This document shows, in pieces, positions 10,501-17,719 of a DNA stretch of 64,000 nucleotides. The stretch is from assembly GCA_035686365.1 (NCBI GenBank), contig DASRZM010000077.1:1-64000 (forward strand), in the 5' to 3' direction. A program made the translations under genes and the position numbers. Origin of the DNA: DASRZM01 sp035686365 (GTDB lineage: Bacteria > Pseudomonadota > Gammaproteobacteria > Xanthomonadales > Xanthomonadaceae). The notes under the pieces were generated by a model. The model was not told where the DNA came from, did no database searches, and saw nothing but the letters and a program-made list of their open reading frames with translations. Position 1 is the stretch's first letter. The number at the start of each line of letters is the position of its first letter.

Positions 10501-10693
10501 GCCCGAAGCGGATGTTGGCGGCCACGCCCCACGCCTGGGCGAAGTGCATCTGCATCCAGCGGCCGACACCACTGTGCGGCACCAGCACCATTTCGCCCTG
10601 CAGCGGATCGGACAGCGGCTCGGCCGCCATCGCCGCGGCCATCGCCGCGGCCACGCGCTCCAGGCGATTGCTGTAGGTCAGGTGCAGGGGCAT
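7502..10693 (-). CDS. recC: Exodeoxyribonuclease V gamma subunit RecC
   Basis: This 1063-aa protein is the Chi-scanning scaffold subunit of RecBCD. Its N-terminus (MPLHLTYSNRLERVAAAM, then VPHSGVGRWMQMHFAQ and GVAANIRFGL) matches RecC. The family keeps helicase and nuclease folds that have lost catalytic residues and read Chi in the 3'-tailed strand. A RecC-type helicase remnant reads RVICVLGLDDGVFPR. GGAGCGGCGCG upstream of the ATG provides a ribosome site. It is the first gene of the operon, 66 bp downstream of the DNRLRE gene on the same strand, and no clear promoter is visible in that gap. Confidence 0.93.
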   Translation of the reverse strand: MPLHLTYSNRLERVAAAMAAAMAAEPLSDPLQGEMVLVPHSGVGRWMQMHFAQAWGVAANIRFGLVGDLIAATLARAGRAGGAAWTEDALELRVLEQLQAGAQVGIGGARTPADANGRDAFALARSIARRFDAYQVLRPEWIAAWNGGRDDLPELPHTRWQAALWRRLVAAAGGGDRASLLHRLLQQMDAGPLTPGVLPVRLWAVLPSSTSPWHLQFLALAAQHIPVRLFRLVPSQVYWGDERSWRELARRRRDRPDPDEVPASASGQLLASLARPMRAAIDQDLSILHDRAERIDEDFQAPAGRGLLHAVQHALLALSDPPTAPARVPDPSLRVHVCHDRRREVEVLHDALLGLFERLPGLEPSDIAIMAPRIEDYSGLVSAVFDAAPRERRIPVGQGERSAAGTDTLAARMDWLLEIDHARWSAGEILALLKLPAVQRRFGIDADALPALHRWMDDTAVHWGLDAAHRAREGAGAAADNTWRAALARWWLGYVHGEAPFALVGEVAPYAQSAAASEAVAGLEALLDALEQWRRDSLRPRSPQEWARALDALLAQFFDPAAAELESVERMQHAVDALAETAARAGAQPVIGLEVVRGLFAERMAEQVRGRGFLAEGATVCSLVPMRSVPFRVICVLGLDDGVFPRRSVAPGFDLMRAAPRPGDRDVRDEDRQLLLETVLSAREHLHLSYVGFDARDGSLRPPAPPLAELMDFAGLAEDADGKRPPTVIEHRLAPYHPDYFRRDGAAPSYAREWVQPPAIPPAVDATGSEAAAQSEAIDAGELLAFVASPPRWFVRERLGLRAVRASGMDEDIAETHDAAAVRERVLRIVEGLFLGLEPPRIRRSLRAEALLQSGALGQVQWRTAWSRGEQLHAAVLARGGVPRRVQHPVDLQIGPHRVRGEVTVHECAGSAVAISGSGIGSWDLIGLGAVASLCGLAPGCAFGIKDGKVQMRAVGAAVAGAQWLADVLALREEMLQAPQPVWPRAGWAYVERLADGRDEAEALARARSQWEGSDGHSRGEHAAFEPALLAGAIAGDPLGPAFCEHARRLWLPLAQAVEKVRP

Positions 10694-10759
10694 CGCGCCG
10701 CTCCGTGGAGGCTCAGGCCACCGTCGGCCTGCGCGGTCGCAGCAGTTGCGACGGGCCGC

Positions 10760-11599
10760 TCATCCGCGGCGTCGAACCGCCACGGTGGCGCCCAGCAGCC
10801 CGACCAGGATCGCCAGGCCGAAAAGCACCGGCAACCCGGCCGCGGGGATCACCGCCGGCTGCCTCACCGGTGGCGGCACCGAGGCGCCCGGCGTGAAGTC
10901 GATGAGCAGCTGCGGCCGGTTCGCCGCCAGCGGGTGCTCGCGTGAATCGAACTGCTTGGCGCTGCCCGGCGTGGTCTCGGCGACCCGCACGATCCAGCCG
11001 GCGTCTGCCGCGGGGTCGGCCAGCCACGATTCGATGTCCGCCACCATCCCGGGCCCGGACCACGCATAGGTCCCGACATCGCCGACCAGCGCAGTGGCGC
11101 TGCCGATTGCGACGAAGTCGCCGCCGGGCAACGTCCACAGCGCCTCGGGCGGCGGAACGCCGGTCATCCCGAGGTAGTGACGCCACGTCCAGGTCGCGTC
11201 GCCCTCGGCGGCTGCGGCCCCCTGCCCGCCCGGCAGGCCGGCGTCGGACCCGGCCTCGCCCCAGTCCGCGGTCAGGCGATGCAGTGTCGCGGTCAGCGGT
11301 CCGCTGACGCTGCGCGAAACCCGAACCTGCAGGCTCGCCGCCTCGATGGTCGCACCCGGCGGGACCGCCGCTGCCACGTCGAAGCGCAGCAGCGCCCGGC
11401 GGAGGTCCCCGCGCCGGGTCAGGCCGGCGTACAGGGCCTGTCCGGCCCCGTTGGAAACGTCCGCGTCCTCGGAGTAGATCGAGGTATCGGCGACCGGCTC
11501 CAGCGTGACCTGATCGGCCTGCGCGGTACCGGCGATGGCGACGGCGCCCATCAGCAGGGCGGCGGGCAGGCTCACGCCCTGGGCGGTGGGTGTCCGCAC
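10760..11599 (-). CDS. Exported DNRLRE-domain protein with C-terminal membrane anchor
   Basis: This 279-aa protein starts at GTG 11599, placed 5 nt after AGGAG (minus strand 11609-11605). The N-terminus is a signal peptide (SLPAALLMGAVAIAGTAQA). The middle matches the DNRLRE beta-sandwich family, with the typical opening of VADTSIYSEDADVSNGAG and LRRALLRFDV. The end is PAAGLPVLFGLAILVGLLG followed by VRRRG, a proline/glycine-hydrophobic-arginine tail resembling surface-sorting anchors. A cell-surface or periplasmic structural role is likely but the ligand is unknown. The frame stays open upstream through the hairpin repeat at 11617-11649; that part is leader, not protein. Confidence 0.75.
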   Translation of the reverse strand: MRTPTAQGVSLPAALLMGAVAIAGTAQADQVTLEPVADTSIYSEDADVSNGAGQALYAGLTRRGDLRRALLRFDVAAAVPPGATIEAASLQVRVSRSVSGPLTATLHRLTADWGEAGSDAGLPGGQGAAAAEGDATWTWRHYLGMTGVPPPEALWTLPGGDFVAIGSATALVGDVGTYAWSGPGMVADIESWLADPAADAGWIVRVAETTPGSAKQFDSREHPLAANRPQLLIDFTPGASVPPPVRQPAVIPAAGLPVLFGLAILVGLLGATVAVRRRG

Positions 11600-11616
11600 G
11601 ATTTCTCCTGTGGAAG

Positions 11617-11758
11617 GTCTGATCCAGTCCATCCTGGACTCGATCAGACTCGCCGAGTCCGGCACAGGTCCGGACTCGGCTCCGCCGGATCAAGCACTTG
11701 CATGCTTGATCCGCGAGCGCGCCATCCATGGCGCGCGAACCTCGGGACTTGTCCAGAG
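11617..11758. repeat. Multi-hairpin modular repeat, copy A (hairpins 0-4)
   Basis: Five consecutive inverted repeats are present: 11617-11649 (15 paired positions, one mismatch), 11653-11679 (CCGAGTCCGG, loop CACAGGT, CCGGACTCGG), 11687-11712 (GGATCAAGCA, loop CTTGCA, TGCTTGATCC), 11717-11736 (GCGCGCC, loop ATCCAT, GGCGCGC) and 11741-11758 (CTCGGGAC, TT, GTCCAGAG). The same ordered modules recur at 41106, 46288 (reverse) and 47645 with changed stems but preserved pairing. This copy fills the space between the DNRLRE gene leader and tRNA-Leu. Confidence 0.85.
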
Positions 11759-11783
11759 ATTCCCTGTGGTATCGAAGGCTCGA

Positions 11784-11872
11784 TGGTGCCCGGAGTGGGA
11801 TTCGAACCCACACGGCGCTCGCGCGCCGGCAGATTTTAAGTCTGCTGCGTATACCGGTTCCGCCATCCGGGC
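11784..11872 (-). tRNA. tRNA-Leu (UAA)
   Basis: The minus strand reads GCCCGGATGGCGGAA at the 5' end and pairs with TCCGGGC at the 3' end, with CCA encoded at 11786-11784. The anticodon loop ACTTAAAAT gives UAA, the long variable arm is typical of class II leucine tRNA, and the T-arm is GGGTTCGAATCCC. Length without CCA is 86. Confidence 0.97.
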
Positions 11873-11985
11873 CCGCAGCGCGAGTGTGCCGCAGGCACGC
11901 TCGGCAACCAAGCATCGCGTGCATGGACACCGCCTCCGGGCTCTATTGACACCCCCCGGCGGATCGGTAAACTGCCCGGTCTTAC

Positions 11986-12061
<76 letters not shown>

Positions 12062-12085
12062 GAATCTCGCTCCAGCAAACCCGGC

Positions 12086-12117
12086 AAAACCTCGGCCCGC
12101 CGAGGTTTTGTCTTTTC
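12086..12117 (+). terminator. Rho-independent terminator after tRNA-Gly
   Basis: The hairpin AAAACCTCGG-CCCG-CCGAGGTTTT is followed by GTCTTTT. It would end the tRNA-Gly transcript, so tRNA-Cys probably has its own promoter in the 40 bp that follow. Confidence 0.8.
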
Positions 12118-12157
12118 ACCGCCACGCGCTAACCTGCCGCGTGCGGTTCCCGCCTCC

Positions 12158-12231
12158 GGCCAGGTGGCAGAGTGGTCATGCAGCGGCCTGCAAAGCCGTG
12201 TACGCCGGTTCGATTCCGACCCTGGCCTCCA
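12158..12231 (+). tRNA. tRNA-Cys (GCA)
   Basis: The acceptor arm GGCCAGG pairs with CCTGGCC, and CCA is encoded at the 3' end. The anticodon loop CCTGCAAAG gives GCA, and the T-arm is CCGGTTCGATTCCGA. It has 74 nt. A Gly/Cys/Leu tRNA cluster beside pgsA is common in this order. Confidence 0.97.
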
Positions 12232-12364
12232 TGATGCGAGCCGTCGCGATGCCGGGCCCCATTCCGGGTCGCGTCCGGGTCGCGTCCGACACATCGGTGC
12301 GTTTCCCCGCCGATCCCACGGCCACTATTGCAGGTGCCCGGGCATCAATCCCCGGTGAACGGGA

Positions 12365-12943
12365 TCAGCCGTCCTCGCCTTCCGGGGCAGCTTCCCTCAT
12401 CGCCGGCCACGACGCGCGCAGATACTCGAAACCCGACCACAGCGTCAGCCCGGCGGCGACCGCCAGCAAGCCCTCGCCGATGCGGAAGATCGGCAGCCCC
12501 AGCCAGTCCACCCGGTACAGCAGCATCACCAGCGCCACCATCTGCACGATGGTCTTGAACTTGCCCACCACCACGACCTTGACGCGCCCCCGCTGGCCGA
12601 TCTCGGCCATCCATTCGCGCAGCGCCGAGATCGTGATCTCGCGGCCGACGATGACCGCGGCCAGCAGCGCCATGAACACCGTGTGGTGGTACTGCACGAT
12701 CAGGAACAGCGCCGTGGTCACCGCCAGCTTGTCGGCGACCGGATCCAGGAAGGCGCCGAACTTGGAGTACATCCCGTAGCGGCGCGCGATCCATCCGTCC
12801 AGCCAGTCGGTCACCGCACCGAGCGCGAACACCAGCGCCGCAGCGAAGTTGGTCCATTGGTAGGGCAGATAGAACACGATGACCAGCACCGGGATCAGCA
12901 CGATGCGGAACAGCGTCAGCAGCGTCGGGATGGTCAGCTTCAC
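12365..12943 (-). CDS. pgsA: CDP-diacylglycerol-glycerol-3-phosphate 3-phosphatidyltransferase
   Basis: This 192-aa inner-membrane enzyme makes phosphatidylglycerol phosphate, the committed step to phosphatidylglycerol and cardiolipin. The CDP-alcohol phosphotransferase signature D-x2-DG-x2-AR-x8-G-x3-D-x3-D is complete in DWLDGWIARRYG onward to DPVADKLA. The N-terminus KLTIPTLLTLFRIVLIPVL matches E. coli PgsA. The open frame extends far upstream, but the GTG at 12943 falls exactly at the family start. No strong Shine-Dalgarno is visible. It lies 109 bp downstream of uvrC, the usual uvrC-pgsA arrangement, with a hydrophilic Glu/Asp tail at the C-terminus. Confidence 0.93.
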   Translation of the reverse strand: MKLTIPTLLTLFRIVLIPVLVIVFYLPYQWTNFAAALVFALGAVTDWLDGWIARRYGMYSKFGAFLDPVADKLAVTTALFLIVQYHHTVFMALLAAVIVGREITISALREWMAEIGQRGRVKVVVVGKFKTIVQMVALVMLLYRVDWLGLPIFRIGEGLLAVAAGLTLWSGFEYLRASWPAMREAAPEGEDG

Positions 12944-13052
12944 GCGGGGCTGGCCGGGCGGCGGGCGTCGCGCCACGGTACGCGATGGCAACGGGTTTTG
13001 GAAACCCGCCGCAGAACAAGCGAGCTGCTTTCGATTCCTGCCTTGCAGGCCA

Positions 13053-14909
13053 CTAGCTGCGGCCGGCGCCGGTCGGGTCGGCACCGGTTCCGTGCAGTGC
13101 GTCGTAGATGCGCTGCGCCAGCGCATTGCTGATGCCCGGAACCCGGGCGATCTCCTCCACGCCCGCCTGCTTGAGCGCCGCCAGCCCGCCAAAGTGCCTG
13201 AGCAGGCCGGTGCGCCGCCGCGCGCCGATCCCCGGCACGTCCTCCAGGACGCTGTGCCCGCGGGCCTTCGCCCTGCGCCCGCGGTGGCCGGTGATCGCGA
13301 ACCGGTGCGCCTCGTCGCGCACCTGCTGCACCAGGTGCAGCGCCGGGGACTCCGGACCCGGCCGCAGGCTGCTGCCGTCCTCGCGCACCAGCGTTTCCAG
13401 TCCCGGCCGCCGGCCGGCACCCTTGGCCACCGCCACCAGCGCCACCCCGGCCACACCCAGCTCGCCCAGCACCTCGCGTGCCTGGCGCAGCTGGCCCTTG
13501 CCGCCGTCGATCAGCAGCAGGTCGGGCAGGACGCCTTCGGCCTGCCCGCGCCGGAACCGCCGCAGCAGCGCCTGCCGCATCGCCGCGTAGTCATCGCCGG
13601 GCGTGATCCCGGCGATGTTGTAGCGCCGGTACTGGCTGCGCACCGGACCTTCCGGGCCGAACACCACGCACGAGGCCACCGCCGCCTCGCCGCCGGTGTG
13701 GCTGATGTCGAAACACTCGATCCGCTCGGGCGCTTCGGGCAATGCCAGCAGCGCGGTCAGCGACGCCATGCGGGCGCGCTGGCTGGCACTGCTGCCCAGT
13801 TCGGCCGCCAGCGTGGTCTCGGCGGTGCGCCGGGCAAGGTCGAGGAAACGCGCACGCTCGCCGCGCACGTGCTGCTTGATCTGCACCCGGTGGCCGGCGC
13901 GCCCGCCCAGCACCTGCTCCAGCAACGCGGCGTCCTCGATCTCCCGGTCGAGCACGATCTCCCGCGGCGCCGGCTGCTCCAGGTAGTACTGGGTCACGAA
14001 GGCGCCCAGCACCTCGGCACAGTCTCCGGCGCCGTTGAGCCTGGGGAAGAACGCGCGCGTGCCCAGGTTGCGGCCGCCACGCATGGCCAGCAGCAGCACG
14101 CAGGCGCGGCCCTGGGCGAGCACACAGGCGAGCACGTCGATGTCGCCGCCCCCGCCCTCCACATACTGGCGCGTGGTGACCTTGCGCAGCGCCGCGACCA
14201 GGTCGCGCAGTCGCGCGGCCTGCTCGAAGTCCAGCGCCGCGCTGGCCGCCTCCATCTCGGCGCCCAGTTCGGCCGCCAGCGCATCGGAACGGCCCTCCAG
14301 GAAGAGCTCGGCACGACGCACGCTGGCCGCATAGTCGGCATCGGCGACCAGGCCCACGCACGGTGCGCTGCAACGTTCGATCTGGTACTGCAGGCACGGC
14401 CGTGTGCGGTTGCGGAACACCGAGTCCTCGCACGAACGCAGCTTGAACAGCCGGTGCAGGACATTGAGCGTCTCGCGCACGGCGCCGGCGCCAGGGTACG
14501 GCCCGAAGTAGCGGTCCGGCGGCGGCCGGCCGCCACGGTGGAAAGCCAGGCGCGGATAAGGGTCCGATGCCGTGAGCCGGATGTAGGGGTAGCTCTTGTC
14601 GTCGCGCAGCAGCACGTTGTAGCGCGGCTTCAGCTCCTTGATGAGCTGGTTCTCCAGCAGCAGCGCCTCGCCCTCGGTGCGCGTGACCGACACCTCGACC
14701 GCGGCGATCTGCGCGACCACCGCCGCGAGCCTGGGTTCGCGCGGCACGCGGGTGAAATAGCTCGCCACGCGCCTGCGCAGCGAAGCGGCCTTGCCCACGT
14801 AGAGCACGGCGCCGTCGGCGGCGACCAGGCGGTAGACGCCCGGCGCCATGGTCAGGCGTCGTGCATAGGCCTTGCCGTCGAAGCCCGCGGCGTCGCGTGG
14901 TCCGCTCAT
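13053..14909 (-). CDS. uvrC: Excinuclease ABC subunit C
   Basis: This 618-aa protein makes both incisions in UvrABC nucleotide excision repair. The N-terminal GIY-YIG nuclease is seen in PGVYRLVAADGAVLYVGKA at about residues 24-42. Next come a cysteine cluster (CLQYQIERCSAPC), the UvrB-binding UVR motif (ALDFEQAARLRDLVAALR), the RNase H-like 3'-nuclease domain (IECFDISHTGGEAAVASCV and LLLIDGGKGQL) and a C-terminal double helix-hairpin-helix (LEDVPGIGARRRTGLLRHF). The ATG at 14909 overlaps the upstream stop as ATGA; a longer upstream frame exists but lacks family similarity. Domain order and length are normal. Confidence 0.96.
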   Translation of the reverse strand: MSGPRDAAGFDGKAYARRLTMAPGVYRLVAADGAVLYVGKAASLRRRVASYFTRVPREPRLAAVVAQIAAVEVSVTRTEGEALLLENQLIKELKPRYNVLLRDDKSYPYIRLTASDPYPRLAFHRGGRPPPDRYFGPYPGAGAVRETLNVLHRLFKLRSCEDSVFRNRTRPCLQYQIERCSAPCVGLVADADYAASVRRAELFLEGRSDALAAELGAEMEAASAALDFEQAARLRDLVAALRKVTTRQYVEGGGGDIDVLACVLAQGRACVLLLAMRGGRNLGTRAFFPRLNGAGDCAEVLGAFVTQYYLEQPAPREIVLDREIEDAALLEQVLGGRAGHRVQIKQHVRGERARFLDLARRTAETTLAAELGSSASQRARMASLTALLALPEAPERIECFDISHTGGEAAVASCVVFGPEGPVRSQYRRYNIAGITPGDDYAAMRQALLRRFRRGQAEGVLPDLLLIDGGKGQLRQAREVLGELGVAGVALVAVAKGAGRRPGLETLVREDGSSLRPGPESPALHLVQQVRDEAHRFAITGHRGRRAKARGHSVLEDVPGIGARRRTGLLRHFGGLAALKQAGVEEIARVPGISNALAQRIYDALHGTGADPTGAGRS

Positions 14910-16330
14910 TCCCCGATCGGCAGACGGCGGACCACGCCCGACTCGATGTCCAGGCGCAGCACTTCGTGCGCGTTGGTGTTGGCGATCCACAGCCTCCCGG
15001 CCGAGGCCGCCAGGGCCACGGGCTGGTGCAGCCGGTAGCCCAGGTCGAAACGGCGCAGGTCGCCGCCGCCCAGGCGCAGCATGCGCAGCTGATTGTTGTA
15101 GCTGTCGGCGATCCACAGGATCGGCGCGCGGGTATCCAGCGCCAGCCCGGTCGGATACTGCAGCAGGGCGGCGCTGCGCGGCCCGTCGCTGTCGCCGAAA
15201 TCGAACAGCCCATGCCCGACCAGGGTCTGCACATGGCGTTCGGTGAGCTGGATGCTGCGCACGGCCGAGGCCGCGCTGTCGGTGAAGTAGAGCGTCTGCT
15301 GGATCAGCGCCAGACCGGCCGGCTGCGCGCAGTCGGCCTCCTCGGCGACGCCGTCGCCCAACGCCAGCCGCCCGGAACCCGCCACGCAGCGGATCCGGCG
15401 CCGCCCCAGATCGTACTCCCAGATCTGCTGGTTGCCGGCCAGCGCGATGTACAGCCGGTCGTAGGCGCAGGCCACGTCCCAGGGCTGGTCCAGCGCCACC
15501 GCGCGCGGATCCCGTATCGGTCCGGCCTGCGGCAGGCCACGCTCGCCGCTGCCCACCAGTGTTTCCACGTCGCCGTCGAGCAGCCGCACCCTGCGCACCG
15601 CATGGTTGCCGGTGTCGGCGACGAACAGCGCGTCCTTCCAAAGGGACAGACCGCGCGGCGACTCGAGGCCGGCCTCGGCAGCATGGCCATCCAGGAAGTT
15701 CGGATTGGCCGATCCGAACTGGCGCAGGACGCGACCCTCATGGTTGCACTCCAGGATGCGGTGATGGCCGCTGTCGGCGACGTACAGGTGGGTATCGTCC
15801 GCCACCAGCCCGGAAGGAAACGCCAGCGCCATGCGTGGCTCCGGACGCAGGGCAGACGGCGCTGCATCGTAACTGCGCGTAGCTTCGTCGGCCTCCTGCA
15901 GCAGCTGCGTGATCGCCGCTTCGATGCTCGCGCGCGGGACCTCGCCGCGCAGCGTGTGCCGCACCTGCCCGGCCGGGTCGATCAGCACGAGCGTGGGCCA
16001 GCCCTCTACGCCGTAATGCTGCCAGGTCAGGAACGCCGGATCGGAGGCGACCGGAATCCGCACGCCCAGGCGATTGACCGCCTTGAGCACGCGCTTGCCG
16101 TCGCGCTCGGCCTCGAACTTGGGCGTGTGCACGGCCAGCGCAGCGAACCCGTCGGCGTGGCGGTTCTGCAGCGATTGCAGGTCCTTCAGCAGGTTGTGGC
16201 ACCAGGCCGACCCGGCGCTCCAGAACCCGAGCGCCACTACACTTCCGCGTAGCGACTCCAGGCGCTGCGGGTCGCCGTTGACCCACTCGAGGCCGGGCGA
16301 AAGTTCCGGTGCCATCGCCACTGCATCCAT
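14906..16330 (-). CDS. Thioredoxin-fold/NHL-repeat protein (NHLRC2-like)
   Basis: This 474-aa protein has an N-terminal thioredoxin-like domain (about residues 20-150: VVALGFWSAGSAWCHNLL, then YGVEGWPTLVLIDPAGQV) followed by about five NHL beta-propeller blades with the recurring pattern YVADSGHHRI, FVADTGNHAVR, WIADSYNNQLR. The ATG at 16330 follows AGGAGACCCGCCG. Only one cysteine occupies the active-site position, so classic dithiol chemistry is unlikely. No signal peptide is apparent, so a cytoplasmic location is inferred. It lies between the tyrosine phosphatase and uvrC, with its stop overlapping the uvrC start, which suggests translational coupling. Biochemical function is unknown. Confidence 0.8.
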   Translation of the reverse strand: MDAVAMAPELSPGLEWVNGDPQRLESLRGSVVALGFWSAGSAWCHNLLKDLQSLQNRHADGFAALAVHTPKFEAERDGKRVLKAVNRLGVRIPVASDPAFLTWQHYGVEGWPTLVLIDPAGQVRHTLRGEVPRASIEAAITQLLQEADEATRSYDAAPSALRPEPRMALAFPSGLVADDTHLYVADSGHHRILECNHEGRVLRQFGSANPNFLDGHAAEAGLESPRGLSLWKDALFVADTGNHAVRRVRLLDGDVETLVGSGERGLPQAGPIRDPRAVALDQPWDVACAYDRLYIALAGNQQIWEYDLGRRRIRCVAGSGRLALGDGVAEEADCAQPAGLALIQQTLYFTDSAASAVRSIQLTERHVQTLVGHGLFDFGDSDGPRSAALLQYPTGLALDTRAPILWIADSYNNQLRMLRLGGGDLRRFDLGYRLHQPVALAASAGRLWIANTNAHEVLRLDIESGVVRRLPIGE

Positions 16331-16442
16331 CGGCGGGTCTCCTGCGGGTTCGGGTCCGGTGCCGGCGCCCGCATCGAACCGATGCGCGCCCGGACAAGTG
16401 TACGTCCGCACCGGCTGCGACGCAGGGCCGGACGGCCCGGAA

Positions 16443-16913
16443 TCAGATCCGACCGCGACGAAGCTTGGCGATCAGGGGCCCGGACGCTTCGTCGAGCAAT
16501 TCGAAGACCTCCTCGAACTGCCGGGGGCCACCGTAGTACGGGTCCGGCAGTTCGGTGCCGGTACCCAGCCCGCTCCACTCGAGCAGCAGCGCGCGACGGG
16601 CGCGCCCGCCCGGATGGCGGGCAGCGAGCGCCCGCAGGTTGTCGCGGTCGGCGGCCAGCACCAGGTCGAAGCGGTCCAGGTCCGCGGCCGCGATGCGGCG
16701 GGCGCGCAGGTCGGCGATGTCGATTCCGTGGCTGCGCGCAAGCGCGATCGCGCGCGGGTCGGGCGGCTCGCCGACGTGATAGTCGTGGGTACCGGCCGAA
16801 TCGACCTGGACCTGCTCGTGCAGCCCTGCCTCTTGCAGCCGGTGGCGCACGAGGCCTTCGGCCAGGGGCGAGCGGCAGATGTTTCCTGTGCAAATAAATA
16901 GTATATTTATCAT
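16443..16913 (-). CDS. Low-molecular-weight protein-tyrosine phosphatase
   Basis: This 156-aa protein carries the P-loop CTGNICRSP (C-x5-R-S) at residues 8-16 and the general acid in LPDPYYGG, as in the LMW-PTP/Wzb family. It would dephosphorylate phosphotyrosine, for example on exopolysaccharide tyrosine kinases, though none is in the window. The first eleven codons (ATG ATA AAT ATA CTA TTT ATT TGC ACA GGA AAC) are AT-rich and use codons rare elsewhere here; codon choice turns GC-rich immediately after. There is no clear Shine-Dalgarno. The gene follows kdsB by 29 nt on the same strand, an arrangement shared with related genomes. Confidence 0.93.
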   Translation of the reverse strand: MINILFICTGNICRSPLAEGLVRHRLQEAGLHEQVQVDSAGTHDYHVGEPPDPRAIALARSHGIDIADLRARRIAAADLDRFDLVLAADRDNLRALAARHPGGRARRALLLEWSGLGTGTELPDPYYGGPRQFEEVFELLDEASGPLIAKLRRGRI

Positions 16914-16942
16914 GTTAATAAATAGTTTTTCTAATGTTGATT
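16883..16942 (-). promoter_or_regulatory. AT-rich translation-initiation region of the LMW-PTP gene
   Basis: About 60 bp covering the kdsB-ptp spacer and the first codons of ptp have roughly one fifth G+C in an otherwise GC-rich window. The spacer holds no AGGAG-like site. A plausible reading is an unstructured standby region that allows SD-independent initiation. A TATACT hexamer within the first codons could also be a chance -10 match. Confidence 0.4.
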
Positions 16943-17719
16943 CTACACCTCGTGTCGACCTCTCCCGGCCAGCACGGCGGCCACGCGCACCAGATCCGCC
17001 TCGGTATCGACGCCGCCCGGGAACGGTTCCGGTGCCGCGGCGACCGCGATCGCGTACCCGGCCTCGAGCACCCGCAGCTGCTCCAGCGACTCGATCCGCT
17101 CGAGCTGCCCCGGCGGCAGCTGGGCGAAGCGCCCGAGGAATCCCGCCCGGTAGGCGTAGATGCCGATGTGGCGTCGCCACAGCTGCGGGTCGGGCAGCCG
17201 GGTCTGGTCCTGCGCGAAGGCGTCGCGCGCCCACGGGATCGGGGCGCGGCTGAAGTACAGCGCGTGCCCGCTGGCGTCGGTGACGAGCTTGACGCAGTTG
17301 GGGTCGAACAGAAGCTGCGGGTCGTTCAACGGTTCGGCCAGGGTCGCCACCGGCGCGGCATCGGCCGCCAGGCACGCGGCGACCGCGCGGATACCCGATG
17401 CCGGCGCCAGTGGTTCGTCACCCTGCAGGTTGACCACGATCCGGTCCTCCTCCCAGCCCAGCGCGCGCGCACATTCGGCCAGGCGGTCGGTACCCGAGGC
17501 GTGCCCGACCGAGGTCATGCACACGGTGACCGGCAGGCCGGCCACGACCGCGGCGATTCGCTCGTCGTCGGTCGCCACCACGACCTGCGCGGCCCCCGAT
17601 TCGAGCGCACGGCGGGCCACGTGCACGATCAGCGGTGCACCGGCCAGTTCGCGCAGCGCCTTGGCCGGCAGCCGCGTGGACCCGTAGCGGGCCGGGATGG
17701 CCACGGTGAACTCGCTCAT
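16943..17719 (-). CDS. kdsB: 3-deoxy-manno-octulosonate cytidylyltransferase
   Basis: This 258-aa cytoplasmic enzyme activates KDO with CTP for lipopolysaccharide inner-core synthesis. The N-terminus [19 protein letters not shown] is the nucleotidyltransferase signature. [24 protein letters not shown] and [12 protein letters not shown] follow in the expected order. The ATG at 17719 overlaps the lpxK stop as ATGA. Its place in msbA-lpxK-kdsB links lipid A 4'-kinase, flippase and KDO activation in one transcript. Confidence 0.96.
   Translation of the reverse strand: MSEFTVAIPARYGSTRLPAKALRELAGAPLIVHVARRALESGAAQVVVATDDERIAAVVAGLPVTVCMTSVGHASGTDRLAECARALGWEEDRIVVNLQGDEPLAPASGIRAVAACLAADAAPVATLAEPLNDPQLLFDPNCVKLVTDASGHALYFSRAPIPWARDAFAQDQTRLPDPQLWRRHIGIYAYRAGFLGRFAQLPPGQLERIESLEQLRVLEAGYAIAVAAAPEPFPGGVDTEADLVRVAAVLAGRGRHEV

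Noticed and set aside
11600..11665. Longer DNRLRE protein starting at 11665
   Set aside because: Those 22 codons are the hairpin repeat; a good SD and signal peptide start at 11599.
16883..16913. Internal promoter with TATACT as -10 for the phosphatase gene
   Set aside because: The hexamer lies inside the coding start and no -35 at suitable spacing is present.
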